Assembly: GCF_052857255.1 (NCBI RefSeq)
Contig: NC_135497.1
Coordinates: 186,642,109 to 186,706,108, forward strand
Length of the DNA stretch: 64,000 nucleotides
Origin: Amblyomma americanum
Lineage: Eukaryota; Arthropoda; Arachnida; Ixodida; Ixodidae
Direction of reading: 5' to 3'
The notes below the pieces were generated by a model. That model searched no databases. It was not told the origin of the DNA and saw nothing but the letters and a program-made list of their open reading frames with translations. Positions 11,391 to 23,164 of the stretch are shown here, one piece after another. A program made the position numbers and the translations under genes. Position 1 is the stretch's first letter, and every line of letters starts with the position of its first letter.

Positions 11391-14030
11391 TACATTTGCA
11401 TGGTTTACGCAGTAAGAAAGAACACCAGACCGATCGCTTTTTCTTTTTAGCCTGAGATTATGGCCTCCCGAGCCGTATGCGTTCACAACCCATTTACCAC
11501 TTCGAAAATATTCCTGCATAACGCGCCTTGCTAGACAATCGAGTACTGAGGAGCGGAGGTAAAGAACCACCGGCAGTCTGATGGCGTATGTACATCTGTA
11601 CGTCACTCTCCGTTCTTAGACCTGTTATGTAGGAATACGAGTGCACTGAGCAAGTGCCGAGTGCGTTACCACTGGACAACCTCTAGAAACGCAGTTAATC
11701 GCGCAAAAGGCGGAATAGAGCATGAAAAGAGGGGGATGGTTCCTCACTTTCGCCCAAGGTTGTACAGACCTGCAACACGCTGTTACTCCATCTGAAACAC
11801 CTCATGAGCTTTACGGGTAGTGAGCGCTTTTTCTTTTGAGCATGCTTCAATGAGAGCTGCGACGGCGCTCTTCCCCCTCCCTTTGGGGAGTGCGCTCCAG
11901 AGTTGAAACCCTGCGAACGTTCAGATTAGATGTGCAGATGTGGAAATTTCACCCCCGTTTTGAAACTAGTGAGTAGGCGTCCCGACACAAATGTACTGAG
12001 GGAGTGCCAACACAGCTAGAGGGCTCGCGAGTTCGGCGCGAAATGAACTCGAGAAGTTCGCCCGCACGCGCACCGTCCCTGTGGGAGTAATCTGTCGAAG
12101 TAGATGTTTTGAAGTGCTCGTACATGCGTGCATTCGCCCTCGGCTCCCGAGCTAGCGGGTAAATTTGGGGAACACATTTAACGAAAGCGAGGCTCTGACG
12201 CTGCTCAAACGTGTCGCTGAGCGTCGTGTTTACGAAGTAAGCGTGGGCTCCCTGGGGCTGAGACAGCGAAGGTGAACACAGGAGCGTCGCTTCGTGCACC
12301 CTCAGCTTGCGTTCAATTTGCGCCTGCATTTCTAAACACAACCTTCGCCCCGTTGCGTGCTGTAAAGAAGGAATGAGCCCTACTTGCACACAATGCATGG
12401 CCTTGCGAGTGTGCGAGTAAAGGCCCGACTCCATAGGCACTTCTGCGTCCTACGCGTCGTGCGCCGTGCGCGCCTGCGCGCCGCGCCCCGACGCGTCAAA
12501 AAAAAGTGCACAACTCCAAGCGCATGGCGTGAGTACGCGCCCGGTCGCGCGCTGCAGATAATGCTTGGAACACCCGCTCTGGAAGACACAGAAGCAGAAC
12601 ACCCACTGATTGGTCTATGCTGGCACGCCGGGAACACCACTGTTTGACGCGCCGCACGTTTGTAGCTATGGCCTCCCGCACACGTGCAGCGTTTCGAGCG
12701 CAACGTTCCGCCGCGGCTGCATGGCCCTCCGGTAGCGCGATTGACGTGCCACGTTTCCGTTGGCGTCTTGGTCATACATTCTGCAGATTTAGGGCAACAA
12801 ACACGAAGGACGCGGAAGAAATTGACGACACTGGCTCTGACTGACAACTTGAAGCTTATTGAAAAATGCGTGATGTATGTAGAGAAAAAGAGCGCGAGAA
12901 TGTGTTAGAGCAACGAAAACATAAAATGACGTCATATAGTTATTTTGTGGTCGGCGCTTGTCTAGATACGCTAGTTCCCTTTCTTGTAAAGCTGGAGATG
13001 GTTTGGCCACGCACGTATTCTCTGTTTTGGCGATGCAATACGCCTCAAAGATTTCCCTGCAGATCTGGTTGCTGTGATTGTATGAGATCGCGGTGTTATC
13101 TCATGCAGTCCGGCGCACATGTGCGATTTTCGCGTTTCTTGCACTCCTGGCAATCCAGTGCCTAGCGAATTTTGGTGCTCTTTTAGCCGCCCCTTTGTGC
13201 ACCCTCCCGTCTCGGCTAACACATCTTTCCTCAGCACAAAGGCACTTTGTGCACCACCCCTTTCCTGCAAGCAGTGCATTCGGTGGCATGCTTGGTTAAG
13301 CAGCTTCGTCTACCTTCTTGGGAAGAAGACTGCTGCGCACACTCTCCGACCATGTGTTCAGCGGAGAACATCACCTGCACGTTGTGTCTCGGTACTATTT
13401 TTCTGAGCTGGTGTGATACGCCTGCATGTGCGCGATACGCGCGACATTCTTTCGTGACTCGCCCTTAAGCTCCTGAATCGCCTGCAGGACCAGCTACTCC
13501 CTTCGATTTCACCAGAACTCTCTCTGTCAACCTTGCGAGATCCACTTGCGCGAATCCGACCTCTCGAAGTCTGGTTACCTGCCTCAGGAATCCTTCTTCA
13601 ACCCGGTAAGGGCACGACTGTTTGAGGGCTGTCGACATGCACGACATAGCTATCCCGTATTTGACTGTAGTCTTGAATGTTGGAATCTGATATTTAGAAG
13701 GGGTTTACCAGCCCTTGCTTCATGCATCCAGCAAACATGATTCTCTGCCAGCCTCAGCTCCAGGTAAAAAAAGAACACTCGTTTGCACTAAGTCTGCATA
13801 TGTATGTTAACCAATCAGACCAGCACACCACTCTGTTGCTTCATCATAACTGCGGCGGTCACTACAGCGGAGGCGCGCAGGTTGCCGAGCCGTCCAGTCT
13901 CTTCACAAGAGCATAATTTCTTGAGAGGTGTTTCAAGCCGTTTTGCCGCGTCTTCTTGCGGCCGCGTGCCCCATCTGATGACGATGAACTTAGCATGAGG
14001 CCCGAGGCCCACACACTTTTTTTTTTCAGT
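11391..14030. other. No gene seen; moderately GC-rich at 12.4-12.8 kb
   Basis: Overlapping open frames on both strands around 12380-13470 follow base composition rather than a coding pattern. None resembles a known protein. A CATGGC/GTGAGTACG donor-like site lies near 12530. Confidence 0.4.
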
Positions 14031-14120
14031 TTTAAGTAGGGGTAAGCGAATACTGAAATTTTCGATTGCGAATCGAATGCGAGTATGTAAAAATGAATTG
14101 AAGTAACTGTACAGCATGAA
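14031..14120 (+). repeat. Fragment of hAT-like non-autonomous repeat (GCGAATA ... TTCGAAT type)
   Basis: TAGGGGTAAGCGAATACTGA followed by TTTTCGATTGCGAATCGAAT resembles the terminal part of short hAT-like elements, which typically begin TAGGGGTGTGCGAATATTCG. Related ends occur at 19080-19105 and 30515-30540. Family assignment is weak. Confidence 0.35.
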
Positions 14121-14773
14121 AAAAATATTTCAAAAAAAGATAAACACGCAAATGTTGCACTTTTATTTTTCTAGATTATTTATGGTCTTTTGAACTGAAA
14201 TAAACAAAACTCGACTAACACAGCACCATATAAAAAACGTAATGCCCACATAAATGTGTACTACGTGATCATACAGCATGAAAGTATGCAACCCGCAATG
14301 TGGTCATGCAAAATGAATAACAAAATGAAATACTTGAATCGGCACATAACTGGCAACTAAAAATAACACGATGGCTAGGAAAACCGCATTAATTCAAATT
14401 TTAAGGGACCGAAAGAAATTCCTGGATTATCCGAAGGTCGATTTATAAAATGCCCTGCGCTCCCGGAAAAAACGAACTGCCAAAAGTCCGTAAATTTGGT
14501 GAAGCCGTATAAGGGGGCTTCATAGCACAAACACGAAAAAGCCCGTGATGAGCGCGCAGTTTCGGCGCGCTGGAAGTAAAACGCGGACATAAGCGAGGGA
14601 AATGCGCATTGGCGTCAGCCGGGCGAGATTACTTACAAAAACGGAAAAAGAAATGGCCAGCGACGCGCCATTCGGCATCCGACAGTGATTATTCTTGGGG
14701 ATATTTCAATGGCACCTCCAGGAGCGTAAAATTGCACGCGCTATGTTTCCGAGAAAAATGGCTGCGGCTCAGC
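14121..14773. other. No gene seen; possible pogo/Tigger-like scrap at 14384-14470
   Basis: The string CGCATTAATTCAAATTTTAA with GGATTATCCGAAGGTCGATT downstream resembles a short repeat common in tick sequence. There is no transposase and no clear ends. Confidence 0.3.
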
Positions 14774-15049
14774 TCAGCTAACCCTAGTTACGCAAGCGAA
14801 AGCTTGCATAACCACGTGGTTCATTGTGCGTTCCGCACTGCGAGAACTCACTTCCAGCGGCTCGCTCGTCTCCGCTGCGGCTGCTTCCAAGGCTCGTCGC
14901 TGCCTTCCTTCGGCATCTTTCGCTCGCCGTTGAGCCAGGCGAAGCTCCCGCTCTTCATCGGTTTCGGCTGCCCGTTTACGCTCCCTATCGATAGCTAAGT
15001 CCCTCGCACGGTTGGCAACGTCGACCGGATGATCAGACCCGGCCCGACG
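14774..15049 (-). pseudogene. Charged STPR-like repeat protein fragment
   Basis: The minus strand is open for 91 codons from 15049 to a stop at 14774-14776. It encodes DRERKRAAETDEERELRLAQ followed by RRAKDAEGRQRRALEAAAAE. This Arg/Glu-rich pattern with AAET and ERE-RL spacing resembles the 23-residue STPR repeat found in arthropod proteins and in some transposon-encoded proteins. No ATG precedes the repeat and a stop lies immediately upstream, so it is an exon piece or a relic. The association with STPR is by pattern only. Confidence 0.45.
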
Positions 15050-15414
15050 TCAGCGAGTACCCACTCTCGAGGACGTCGGCTCCGGCTGACTTGTTTCGTC
15101 CATAACGAGACACTGGATAGGGAGCGCGCGGCTGCAGCTGCTGCAAGTAACGTGGTACGTCACGTGGTTACTTACGCAGCCTCGCTCCTCCTGTTCAAGC
15201 TCATTGGTGGAGACACAGCGAAATCGGCGCCGAGAGGCTAGCAAAGCTTTCCCTTTAAAACTCGATATCCTCATGGACCCTCTTACTCCCACGCGACGCG
15301 GCAACAGTGTCGGCGAGACTCCTGTCCAGCCCTCACGCTATCTAACAAATGTAAGGATGCTACACGAGGGACACGGGAGAGCTTTTGGGCAGTGGCCATC
15401 TTCACTCGAAGCGG
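15050..15414. other. GC-rich stretch before the I-like element
   Basis: No identified product. It may include the decayed endonuclease end of the adjacent element, but no endonuclease motif could be read. Confidence 0.3.
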
Positions 15415-18255
15415 TCGTTCTTTGCATCCGGGGAATCGCAGATCACCGACTGGAACAAGTGGAGGGAGCATCACGTAATCTTAGAAGAAGAGTCGGAGCT
15501 TCTAGACCTGGAGGCTTGGACGGCGAGACTCACGAATCTAGAAGATGGACAGATCAAGAGGATAAAGAACATCCGCAATGTTCCCGCGGTCGACGGACAT
15601 CTTTTGTACCTTTGGGAAGCACGCGAATCTGTCATCAAACGATGGAAATGACAGAAGGTAAACCACAACTTAAAGCCCGCGTTTAAGAAATTAAGTCTAA
15701 GACTTAAGTGTGCGCAGAACAACTACCAAGTCAGAATTGGTTTAATTTATGCGATAGCCTCAGGGCAAGCCCCAGCTATCCAGGACCTGGAACCTCCTCA
15801 GGCCAATCACTGACCTCACCTGCACGAAGAAGGAACAACAAGACACATTAGCAAGCGCTATAAGAAAAGTTTCTAGGCACCGACACATACCTCGTCTCCC
15901 AGCTCAGAAGCAAATACCACTCGGCAGACACCACTCGCGTTTATAGGATATACACCGGTAAAGAGAATCCTGAGATAGATGGGGAACTCACGCTCGAAGA
16001 AGTCCAGGCTGAAATCTTAGCAATGTGAAGCAATGCAAGCCCAGCGATGGGCACGATCACCGGCAAGGGGATAAGGTATCTCGATGACACGACACATAAG
16101 AAAGCAATTAAAATTTTCAATGCCAGCTGGGAAATGGTACAAATCTTAGGCTTCTGGAAGGTGGCTCAAGTTCTATTTATTCTGAAATCCAAAAAGCCTA
16201 TCAACGCGGACAATCATAGGCCAATTTTCCTTACGTCATGCCTTAGAAAACACTTTGAGAGGGTGGTTAACACCAAATTTACAGGGTACCTCTATAAAAA
16301 GGGCCTGCTCCCAGACACTATGTTCGGGTTCAGGGCACCCCTCTCTTCTCAAGACGTTTTGATGCAACTTCAGAAGAAAGAAGCAAGTCATATCAATCAT
16401 CGCGTTAGAATTTAAGGGCGCATTTGACAATGTGAGCCATGACAATAACTTAAACACTCTAGAACACACTGGCTGTGGTAGTCAAACCTTTAACTACGTT
16501 CAGAACTTTCACACAGACAGAATCGCAGTAATAAAGGCGGGCGGGTTAGCTTCGAACAAGTATAAGCTCAGAAACCGAAGAACCGCCAAAGGAGCGATGC
16601 TCTCACCCCTGTTGTCCAACCTCGCCTGGCTCAAACTACAGGAAAAATTGCAAGAACTCCGAAGTATTCAACACGTCTTGTAAGCACATGATATCATTAT
16701 ATGGTGGAACAAAGGTGTTCCGGAGGATATGACCATGTACCTCAATGAGGCAGCATGTAAAGAGCCGAGGTATGCGGAGCGCTGAAACCTATCGTGCGCT
16801 CCATACAAATCGTAATTACTCGTCATCGGACCCAAGAAGCCAACGTCAGGGAGCGAAGTATTGATAGGGGATTTTCCGATGCCAAGTGTGCAGAAATTTC
16901 AAACTTTTGGCCTGGAAATCGAGGCGAACAAAGGTAACAACTTCATTATAGAAAAGTTTAACAAAACGACGGAAGAAGTCACCAGGACGATCCGTCCCGT
17001 TACTAACATGAAAAACGTAATGTAAGAATCCACAAATTTTGGACTAGTCTAAGCCTTCGTTCTACCCAGAATCATGTGAAATCGTATCTCTCTCTCTCTT
17101 TCTATCTCTCTCTGTCAAAAAGAGGTATCTGGAGAAGCTGGATACGATCGTCAGGGAAGCCACTAAACAAGCCTTGGGACTCCCTATGCACACATCAAGC
17201 TGACAACTCATGAGGCTTAGCATCCTCAGCATGATGAAGGAGTTAATTAAGACACGCGGCAGTCAAATAATCAGACTCTCATATACCAGCTGGAAGGAAA
17301 CTTCTCGAGATACTCGGAGCTCCGAAGACCATTCTCCCCGGGTATGATGGAGAAAGAAGATATACAACCAAAGTTGAGAGAGAAAATTCATGTTAACCCC
17401 ATCCCCAAGAATATGCATCCTACTTATGACAAGGGCAGAAGAAAAGCTAAAACAAAATGCATTAGAAAAGAATTTAATACTCCCCACAAACAATACACAC
17501 AGTCACAGGCGCAGCCGGACCATGTAGCAGCATTTTTCTGCGGTAGCTACTGATCCAGGAGGTAGACTACTAGGCTGCGCGTCGATCAAAACCAGAGATG
17601 TTGCAATTGCCAAGGAAGTAGCCGTAACCCTCACCATCTAGGTGCAACCTCAGACAGTAGTGATCTCAGACTCTCAAAGCTTATGTGGAAACTACATCGA
17701 GGGCCGGGTCGGTGGGCAGGCCGTTCGGATCCTTAAGCGCTCATAACATGGTCTCCTGGGCACCAAGGGGTACGGGGACCCACGACCTCGCCCGCGAATT
17801 GCGGCCCCGGACACCATCGCAGAATGCGCATAATTATGATGTGCCACTCGACACCTTTGCTTAAATCCTGCAGTACAACAGGGTATAACGATCAGAATCT
17901 CTCAAACTCTCGAAAGAATAAAGGAGGGACGAATAAATACCATTACGAAGGGTACAAACCAACACTTCACATCCCCAAATCACTGCACACCTGGTACTTG
18001 GAAGTTTAAAAGATATACTGTCGGGAATGTGGAGAAATTGTGTATCTCTACCTTATACTATGGGCCTGCCAGAAAAGCAAGGTCATTTCCCCTTCCCTTC
18101 CCAACCATTAACCACTGGGAGGCCGCCCTGCTCAGCGCAGGTCCTGAAGGCCAGAAATTGCTCGTAAACAGAGCCACATTAGCAGCTTCGACCAATGTAA
18201 TCCTGAAATAGGGACTCCAACCACGGGGTACATTCTTTATTTGGTGAAAAAAAAC
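15415..18255 (+). pseudogene. I-like non-LTR retrotransposon, nearly complete pol but decayed
   Basis: Domains appear in the expected order across shifting frames. A linker lies at 15435-15680 (ITDWNKWREH, then VDGHLLYLWEARESVIKRWK). Reverse transcriptase is at about 16050-16690 (NADNHRPIFLTSCL, GLLPDTMFGFRAPLSSQDVL, then in another frame FKGAFDNVSH, then RTAKGAMLSPLLSNLA). The thumb is near 17045-17200 (RYLEKLDTIVREATKQALGL). An RNase H relic lies near 17740 (ITWSPGHQG). A C-terminal segment (CRECGE, then HWEAALLSAGPEGQKLLV) stops at 18211. The YADD position near 16690 reads DIIIWW, so the catalytic motif is lost. The 3' end is a short untranslated region with an A8 run near 18248. The endonuclease is not recognised. 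Multiple frameshifts and stops make it inactive. Confidence 0.85.
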
Positions 18256-18904
18256 ATTTTCAAGAGTGAAAACGGAGCGCAGCTGAGTTCAGACGGCTGG
18301 AGAATGCGCGGCCTATAGCCCCCGTCACCGCGGCCTGGCGGCGAAGCTCAGAAACCGAAACTAAGCGGCAATGAAATTTTTTACCCCAGTAACAGGATCC
18401 CTCCTATTGTCATCACGCCTGCCGTTACGCGCACATCAGAGGTGCACAGGTTTCAGATGCACCTAGCAACATTCGAGATTTTCGCATGATCGTTTGTCCT
18501 GCTGTGACATCCTGACTCGCCCCTTCGGGAGCCTCATGCAAAACTCCGCAAGTGGGCTTTCCCGCATACCGTAGCTGTCCGATACGAGAAGGCGGAGCTG
18601 GCGCTAGGAGAGTTTTGATGGCGACAGGACGCGTGTCGTGGGTGTAGGCGTTAAATATGTAACACATTACGGAAGGATCAAAGAAAAAAACTGAGCGCTT
18701 TCTCGCTGTGATTGCTCAAAGCGGGTGGTCGACCATCTCGTCGTGTTCAGCTGTCATATGTGGGTAAACACACTTCCGGAATTTCGCACACAGTCAAGCC
18801 TAGCAGCATCCGAATGTGATCTGTACACTCGATAAACGACGAAGAAGACAGCGAAGACGATGCCTTTGTACTGTTTTCTGTCACTTTAAACTCGACCTTA
18901 GGAT
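18256..18904. other. No gene seen
   Basis: Mixed sequence. A GACGAAGAAGACAGCGAAG string at 18838 recalls the one near 1770, but no longer similarity was seen. Confidence 0.35.
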
Positions 18905-19105
18905 AATTTGCACGGATTTTCTGGTTCTGCCGCGGTCAAATTTCTGAAAGTCGGCGCAGTAATCGGTCGCAGCCGAATATTTAGAAATTTTCGAATATGC
19001 GGAAATTCTCGATATACCTATATATCAATTTCACGAATCGAATATGAACCAAATATGACACAAATTGGATTCGTATCCGAAATTTCGAACATTCGCACGC
19101 ACCTA
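18905..19105. repeat. AT-rich repeat with GAATAT/TTCGAA strings (hAT-like scrap)
   Basis: CGAATATTTAGAAATTTTCGAATATG and AAATTTCGAACATTCGCACG are typical of short hAT-like elements whose ends are complementary GCGAATATTCG strings. The right end ATTCGCACGCACCTA fits the reverse complement of a TAGGTGCGTGCGAAT terminus. Confidence 0.35.
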
Positions 19106-19555
19106 TTTTTAAGTGATCAATCCAGAAATGGTACATGCTGCCCTCTCGTGACGGTGCAAGGTATCACCGGCAAAGGTGGGGTTTTAATAGAATTACAAAT
19201 TTTTTTCGCTACTAAAATTTTTTATCCGTATAATTGAGGCAGCATTCCTAAAATCGTCAGACGGATCCAAAAATTAGTACATTTTACGGAAAATTCGGAA
19301 TAATAGGCAGGTACCTAACCAGCAGAATTTACATCTAATTGCCTTGGCCACGCCTTCGAAAAACCTTTGGAATGTCTTTGATACCCTCTATACCTCCGAA
19401 AACTTTCACCTCATGGGATTCAGTCCTCGGTAAAAGGATGCTCAAGCTCTCTGCCCTTTCCATCCAGAGATCGCCCTCTCCGCTGCTCCTCCGCACGCAA
19501 CTTGTTTTCACCCAAGGGACCCATGCCTTGTGAGCCTCCACGAATTGCTTCCCAC
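19106..19555. other. No gene seen
   Basis: No motif or repeat was recognised. Confidence 0.3.
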
Positions 19556-19565
19556 ACATCAACCA

Positions 19566-19645
19566 TGTGCGCGTGCGCGCGCGCACAGGCGCTCGCGTGT
19601 GTGTGTGTTTTTGAGAGACAGAGAGAGAGGGGGGAGGGGGGAGTG
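19566..19645. repeat. Compound simple repeat (CG/TG/GA)
   Basis: Alternating GCGCGC, then (GT)6, then GAGACAGAGAGAGAG and G-runs. The purine-pyrimidine alternation is typical of Z-DNA-prone microsatellites. Confidence 0.7.
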
Positions 19646-19699
19646 CTTGGCACGTTTAGTTCGCTAGCACTAAGCGTTTCATGCTTCACCGGTGGGCCG

Positions 19700-19903
19700 T
19701 GGTAGCACCGCCCATCGCAGTGCAGGGGCGCATCGCTTAACCGCTGTACCTCTGCTCCAGGAATGGTATGAAGACTGACTCTCAGGGATCTATGAGTGCA
19801 AAGTAGAGAATGAGAATGTCTGCATTTATGGGGATGTACCCATTAACACTGTCGCGACATGCCCTTAGGGCGAAGCTTATGTGCCCCCCCCCCCCCCCCC
19901 CCC
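19700..19903 (-). repeat. Dispersed repeat with GGTTAAGCGATGC core, ending in poly-C
   Basis: In reverse complement, 19715-19765 reads TTCCTGGAGCAG, then GCGGTTAAGCGATGC. This matches 30910-30945 inside the inverted-repeat element at 30.7 kb. The AACACTGTCGCG string at 19846 resembles that element's AACGCTATCGCG end. It finishes at 20 consecutive C (19884-19903). Confidence 0.45.
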
Positions 19904-20097
19904 GGGCCACAGTTTTGATTGTTTGAGGTACCTAAAACTGTGATTATGATGCACATGCTACTTCTAAAATTCACTGCCTCTGAAAGTGCAGCGACGATTT
20001 GTCCGGGCTCACTACTAAGGAAGGCCTTCTGTACAATCCATTACAGAGCAGAAATTAAATCGGATAAAAAAATGTTCCCCGTGTTACATGTTAAAAT

Positions 20098-20159
20098 ATG
20101 TGTTACGTGGAACATATATTTGACTTTCTATGATCAAAAATATGTTCCACGTAACACAT
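20098..20159. repeat. 26-bp stem inverted repeat, 10-base loop
   Basis: The arms at 20098-20123 and 20134-20159 are complementary with a single mismatch and carry TGTTACGTGGAACATAT. The loop is 10 bases. No terminal duplication or transposase accompanies it, and its function is unknown. Confidence 0.8.
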
Positions 20160-21794
20160 GTTTAACACGCTGCTAATGTTTTGATTGCAATTTAATAAGG
20201 AATCGGTTTGGGGTCAAGCTTTACAGAGTAACGCTGAAGCATTAAAACTACTTGTGCATACGCGAAGAACTGAACAAGCGTCTTTGTGTTCCTTACTATG
20301 AGAAGCCGCAGTTTTTGGCAAAGTCAAAAGACAAATGGGAGCGTGTCGTCATGGAAGCCTTTCACATGGGCACCTCAGCAAATTGATTAAGCCAGACTTC
20401 CTTTTCATTGTCATCTAAAGAAGTTTCATATTTTGAAGGATTCGTGTAGGTTTCAGAAGTTGAAAGACCATTATGAGGTGGTGCCATTGCAATGTCGGGC
20501 ATTAAGTGTAATCACGATGCCATCGAGTGGTTTTTCAGAGCGCTGCTCTTATGCGCCAGTTCAGGCTTCCAAGTCGCAGTCGTCGGCGTTGTCGGCGTAA
20601 CACGCCGCCTGTCAGGTGGCGTGTTAATTGTGGCAGGTAGTAGCAGGGCGAAACGCCACCCGCCACAGCGAGAGCGGAGGAATGGACACCAGGAAGGCGG
20701 CTGCCGCGGGCAGGTCCCGGAGGGTGGCTGGCAGCATTACACGCCATCTGCCTGTGCTAGCTTGTGCTATGCTTCTCGCCACCTGTGAAGAGTTGCGCTC
20801 AAATTTAGCATTACCGACTGTCGTAATTGTCTCTTCAGGTAAACTTTCGCACTGTCACAGTGGAGGCGTCACTCATCCTTAAGACACTGGCGAAATAAGC
20901 GTATGTTGAGGGCTTATGACGGCAGCGCACACAGAAGAGGACTTGCGTGCTGTGAACGAGTGGCGAAAGCTGGTGCGTTGGCAGATGGTTCGTTCACGGC
21001 TTGGCAATTACGACACGCGAAGCTTCATTGGGCCGGAGCCTGAGGTCACATCACGAGGAGTACCTGTCACTGCATGGGTGCGCTTCGGTGGCTTCACGCA
21101 ATTCAAGATAGCGAAGGGCTGCAGAAGCGCGGCGTGACGGCGACCGCTTTTAACAAGGCGGATTTAAGACTGGGACGGTGACAACAACCTCCATCTCAGC
21201 ACGTGTAAACTCCTCGGGAACAGTCTCGATCTGCAATCTGCATACCGCTGCACACGCCGTCAATAATCCGGCCTTCTGTATCGCAGCAGGTGCGCGTGGA
21301 GCAGCAGCGAATTAATGAGGAGCCTTAGGCGACGAGGAGACCGATATATCACAAACACACAACCATGTTGGTGCGGCAAATGGCCATCTGCCAACATCTG
21401 TCCGCTGCCCAAATTAAGGATGGCCAGGCGTTGCTTCAGCGCGTGCTGGTGACTTAAGAGCGGCAGCTCATTCTAGTACAGGTAGGGGTATCCAGCCTCT
21501 TGGGTCACGACAAGCGCGCATGAAGGAGTGGACGAGACGTGAGCTGGCGGCGACGGGGAGGAAAAAGCGCCACACAGCGCCATCTGGGCCCAGCAAAGCG
21601 AGGACTCTCGTGGGGATTTCAAAGCACCTCGGACAAGTTAGGCGACCCACAGACCGTGCAGGAACAAGCCTGTTCCCTCCTCGGCGACTAACACGAAGTT
21701 GCTGTTAATGTTCTCTCTCTCTCTCTCTCGTGTGGATGGCGGCGCGAATGAAGGAAGTCCAGGCGCAAATCCATACTGCTGGGGCCAATATTAT
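20160..21794. other. No gene seen; CT microsatellite at 21712-21729
   Basis: Short open frames on both strands with no recognised product. The CT run is about nine units. Confidence 0.35.
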
Positions 21795-21962
21795 TAACGC
21801 GAAAGCAATATATGGCTCACTTTCAGGCTCATGTCCCCAAAACGTGTCCGCAAAATATGGGTCCACAGAAAACGGCACCATGTGACGTCACGAGTTGACG
21901 TCATATCATTTCACGTGACGGATTGCAAGAGTCCAGGCCACGTGAAGAGTGAGCTACATGCC
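21795..21962 (-). repeat. Inverted copy of the CRE/E-box repeat
   Basis: On the minus strand this matches 7030-7128. Shared landmarks are CGAAAGCA..ATGGCTCACTTTCA, GGTACCATGTGACGTCA and CACGTGAC. The tandem 36-base block is reduced here. Confidence 0.6.
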
Positions 21963-22232
21963 GGTTTTAAGAACATGCCCCAATCCCGAATCCCTAATCT
22001 ATGAAGGTGTAAATGAAATCCCAGCGATGACATCACTGGCTGTCTTCAATGTGGTGGCAGCATTCCCGACTACATTCGCACCGAATTTCTGAGCAACCGT
22101 TCGTCGCACAGCTTTTCAGGTGTCATAGCATTTCTCTTTGTATATAACTTACATGTATTATTCAAGCTGGAGGCTAGCTTGCGACAGGGATTCGGATCGA
22201 CGACATATGCACCTTCAATTGCATGCTAAAGC
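21963..22232. other. No gene seen
   Basis: No motif or repeat was recognised. Confidence 0.3.
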
Positions 22233-22312
22233 GCGGTTGAGGTGTCCATCGAGATGTCGAGATCTGAGAGCTGCTGGGCCCTTTCCTTTCTTCAGAAGAC
22301 ATGCTTTAGCAT
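22233..22312 (+). mobile_element. 3' fragment of second-family SINE
   Basis: GCGCGGTTGAGGTGTCCATCG followed by GAGATGTCGAGA and CCTTTCCTTTCTTCAGAA resembles the tail region of the complete copy at 56044-56351 (GCGCGGTTCAGGTGTCCAACG). No head is present. Confidence 0.5.
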
Positions 22313-22601
22313 TCCTACACGCAAGCAGACGTAAGTGTCCTCAGAAGTGTTGGATGTGAAGTTTAATGAGCGACCTCAATCATTATTACTGCCATTCAAG
22401 GCACTGTCTGTTCACAATTGTGAACACAGACTGACGAAGCGGATGGACCTTAAAATTCTTGACACCGCTGTCCCCCTCGCCCTCCTCACGCTGCCCTTCA
22501 AACGTTTCTCGAAACCCAAGGAACCAGACAGGTACCGCACCCAAACTGCACCAGAACAAAGGAATAGGGCAGGCGACGGTACGACGCGGCACAGCGATTT
22601 G

Positions 22602-22836
22602 ATTTGGTTCGGCTTATGAGGTTTAACGTCCCAAAGCGATTCAGGCTATAGGCGCCGTAGTGGAGGGCTGCGGATAATTTCGACCACCTGGGGTTCTTTA
22701 ACGTGCACTGGTATCGCTCTAAACACAGGCCTCTAGCATTTCGCCTCCATCCAAATGCGAGCGCCGCAGCCGGGATCGAACCCGCGTCTTTTGGGTCAGC
22801 AGCCGAGCGCCATGACCACTGAGCCACCGCGGCGGT
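22602..22836 (-). mobile_element. Ruka-type tRNA-derived SINE
   Basis: On the minus strand the head at 22836 reads CCGCCGCGGTGGCTCAGTGG, with an intact box A (TGGCTCAGTGG) and box B (GGTTCGATCCC). These are RNA polymerase III internal promoter elements. The body and tail match the copies at 23619 and 42352. The string CGATTTG flanks the element (22595-22601 and 22845-22851) and may be a 7-base target duplication, although a few unexplained bases lie between the head and the right copy. Confidence 0.9.
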
Positions 22837-23164
22837 GTCCACACCGATTTGTACACTTAAAAAAAAAATAAAATATCAGTGTTGACCCGCCCTCAGGAGT
22901 TGTACTACTTTTAGGAACGCAGCGGACCGACGCTAGAAACCGAGAGGGAAAGAGCGCTCGCATTTTTTCGCCCGCGAAGCCTGCACCGTCCGTGGATGAG
23001 GCGGGGCCAGTGACGTCGGGTCATGTGGTGTGCCGTCCTCTGCTCGAATTAGGCGATTTCGTCCATCGGCTGCATACAGCTTTATTCATAAATGGCGAAT
23101 AGATTGACGGTAGATATTCTGTCTGACCGAAGCTTTGAACTTCGTTAGTAGTCACTCATTATTT

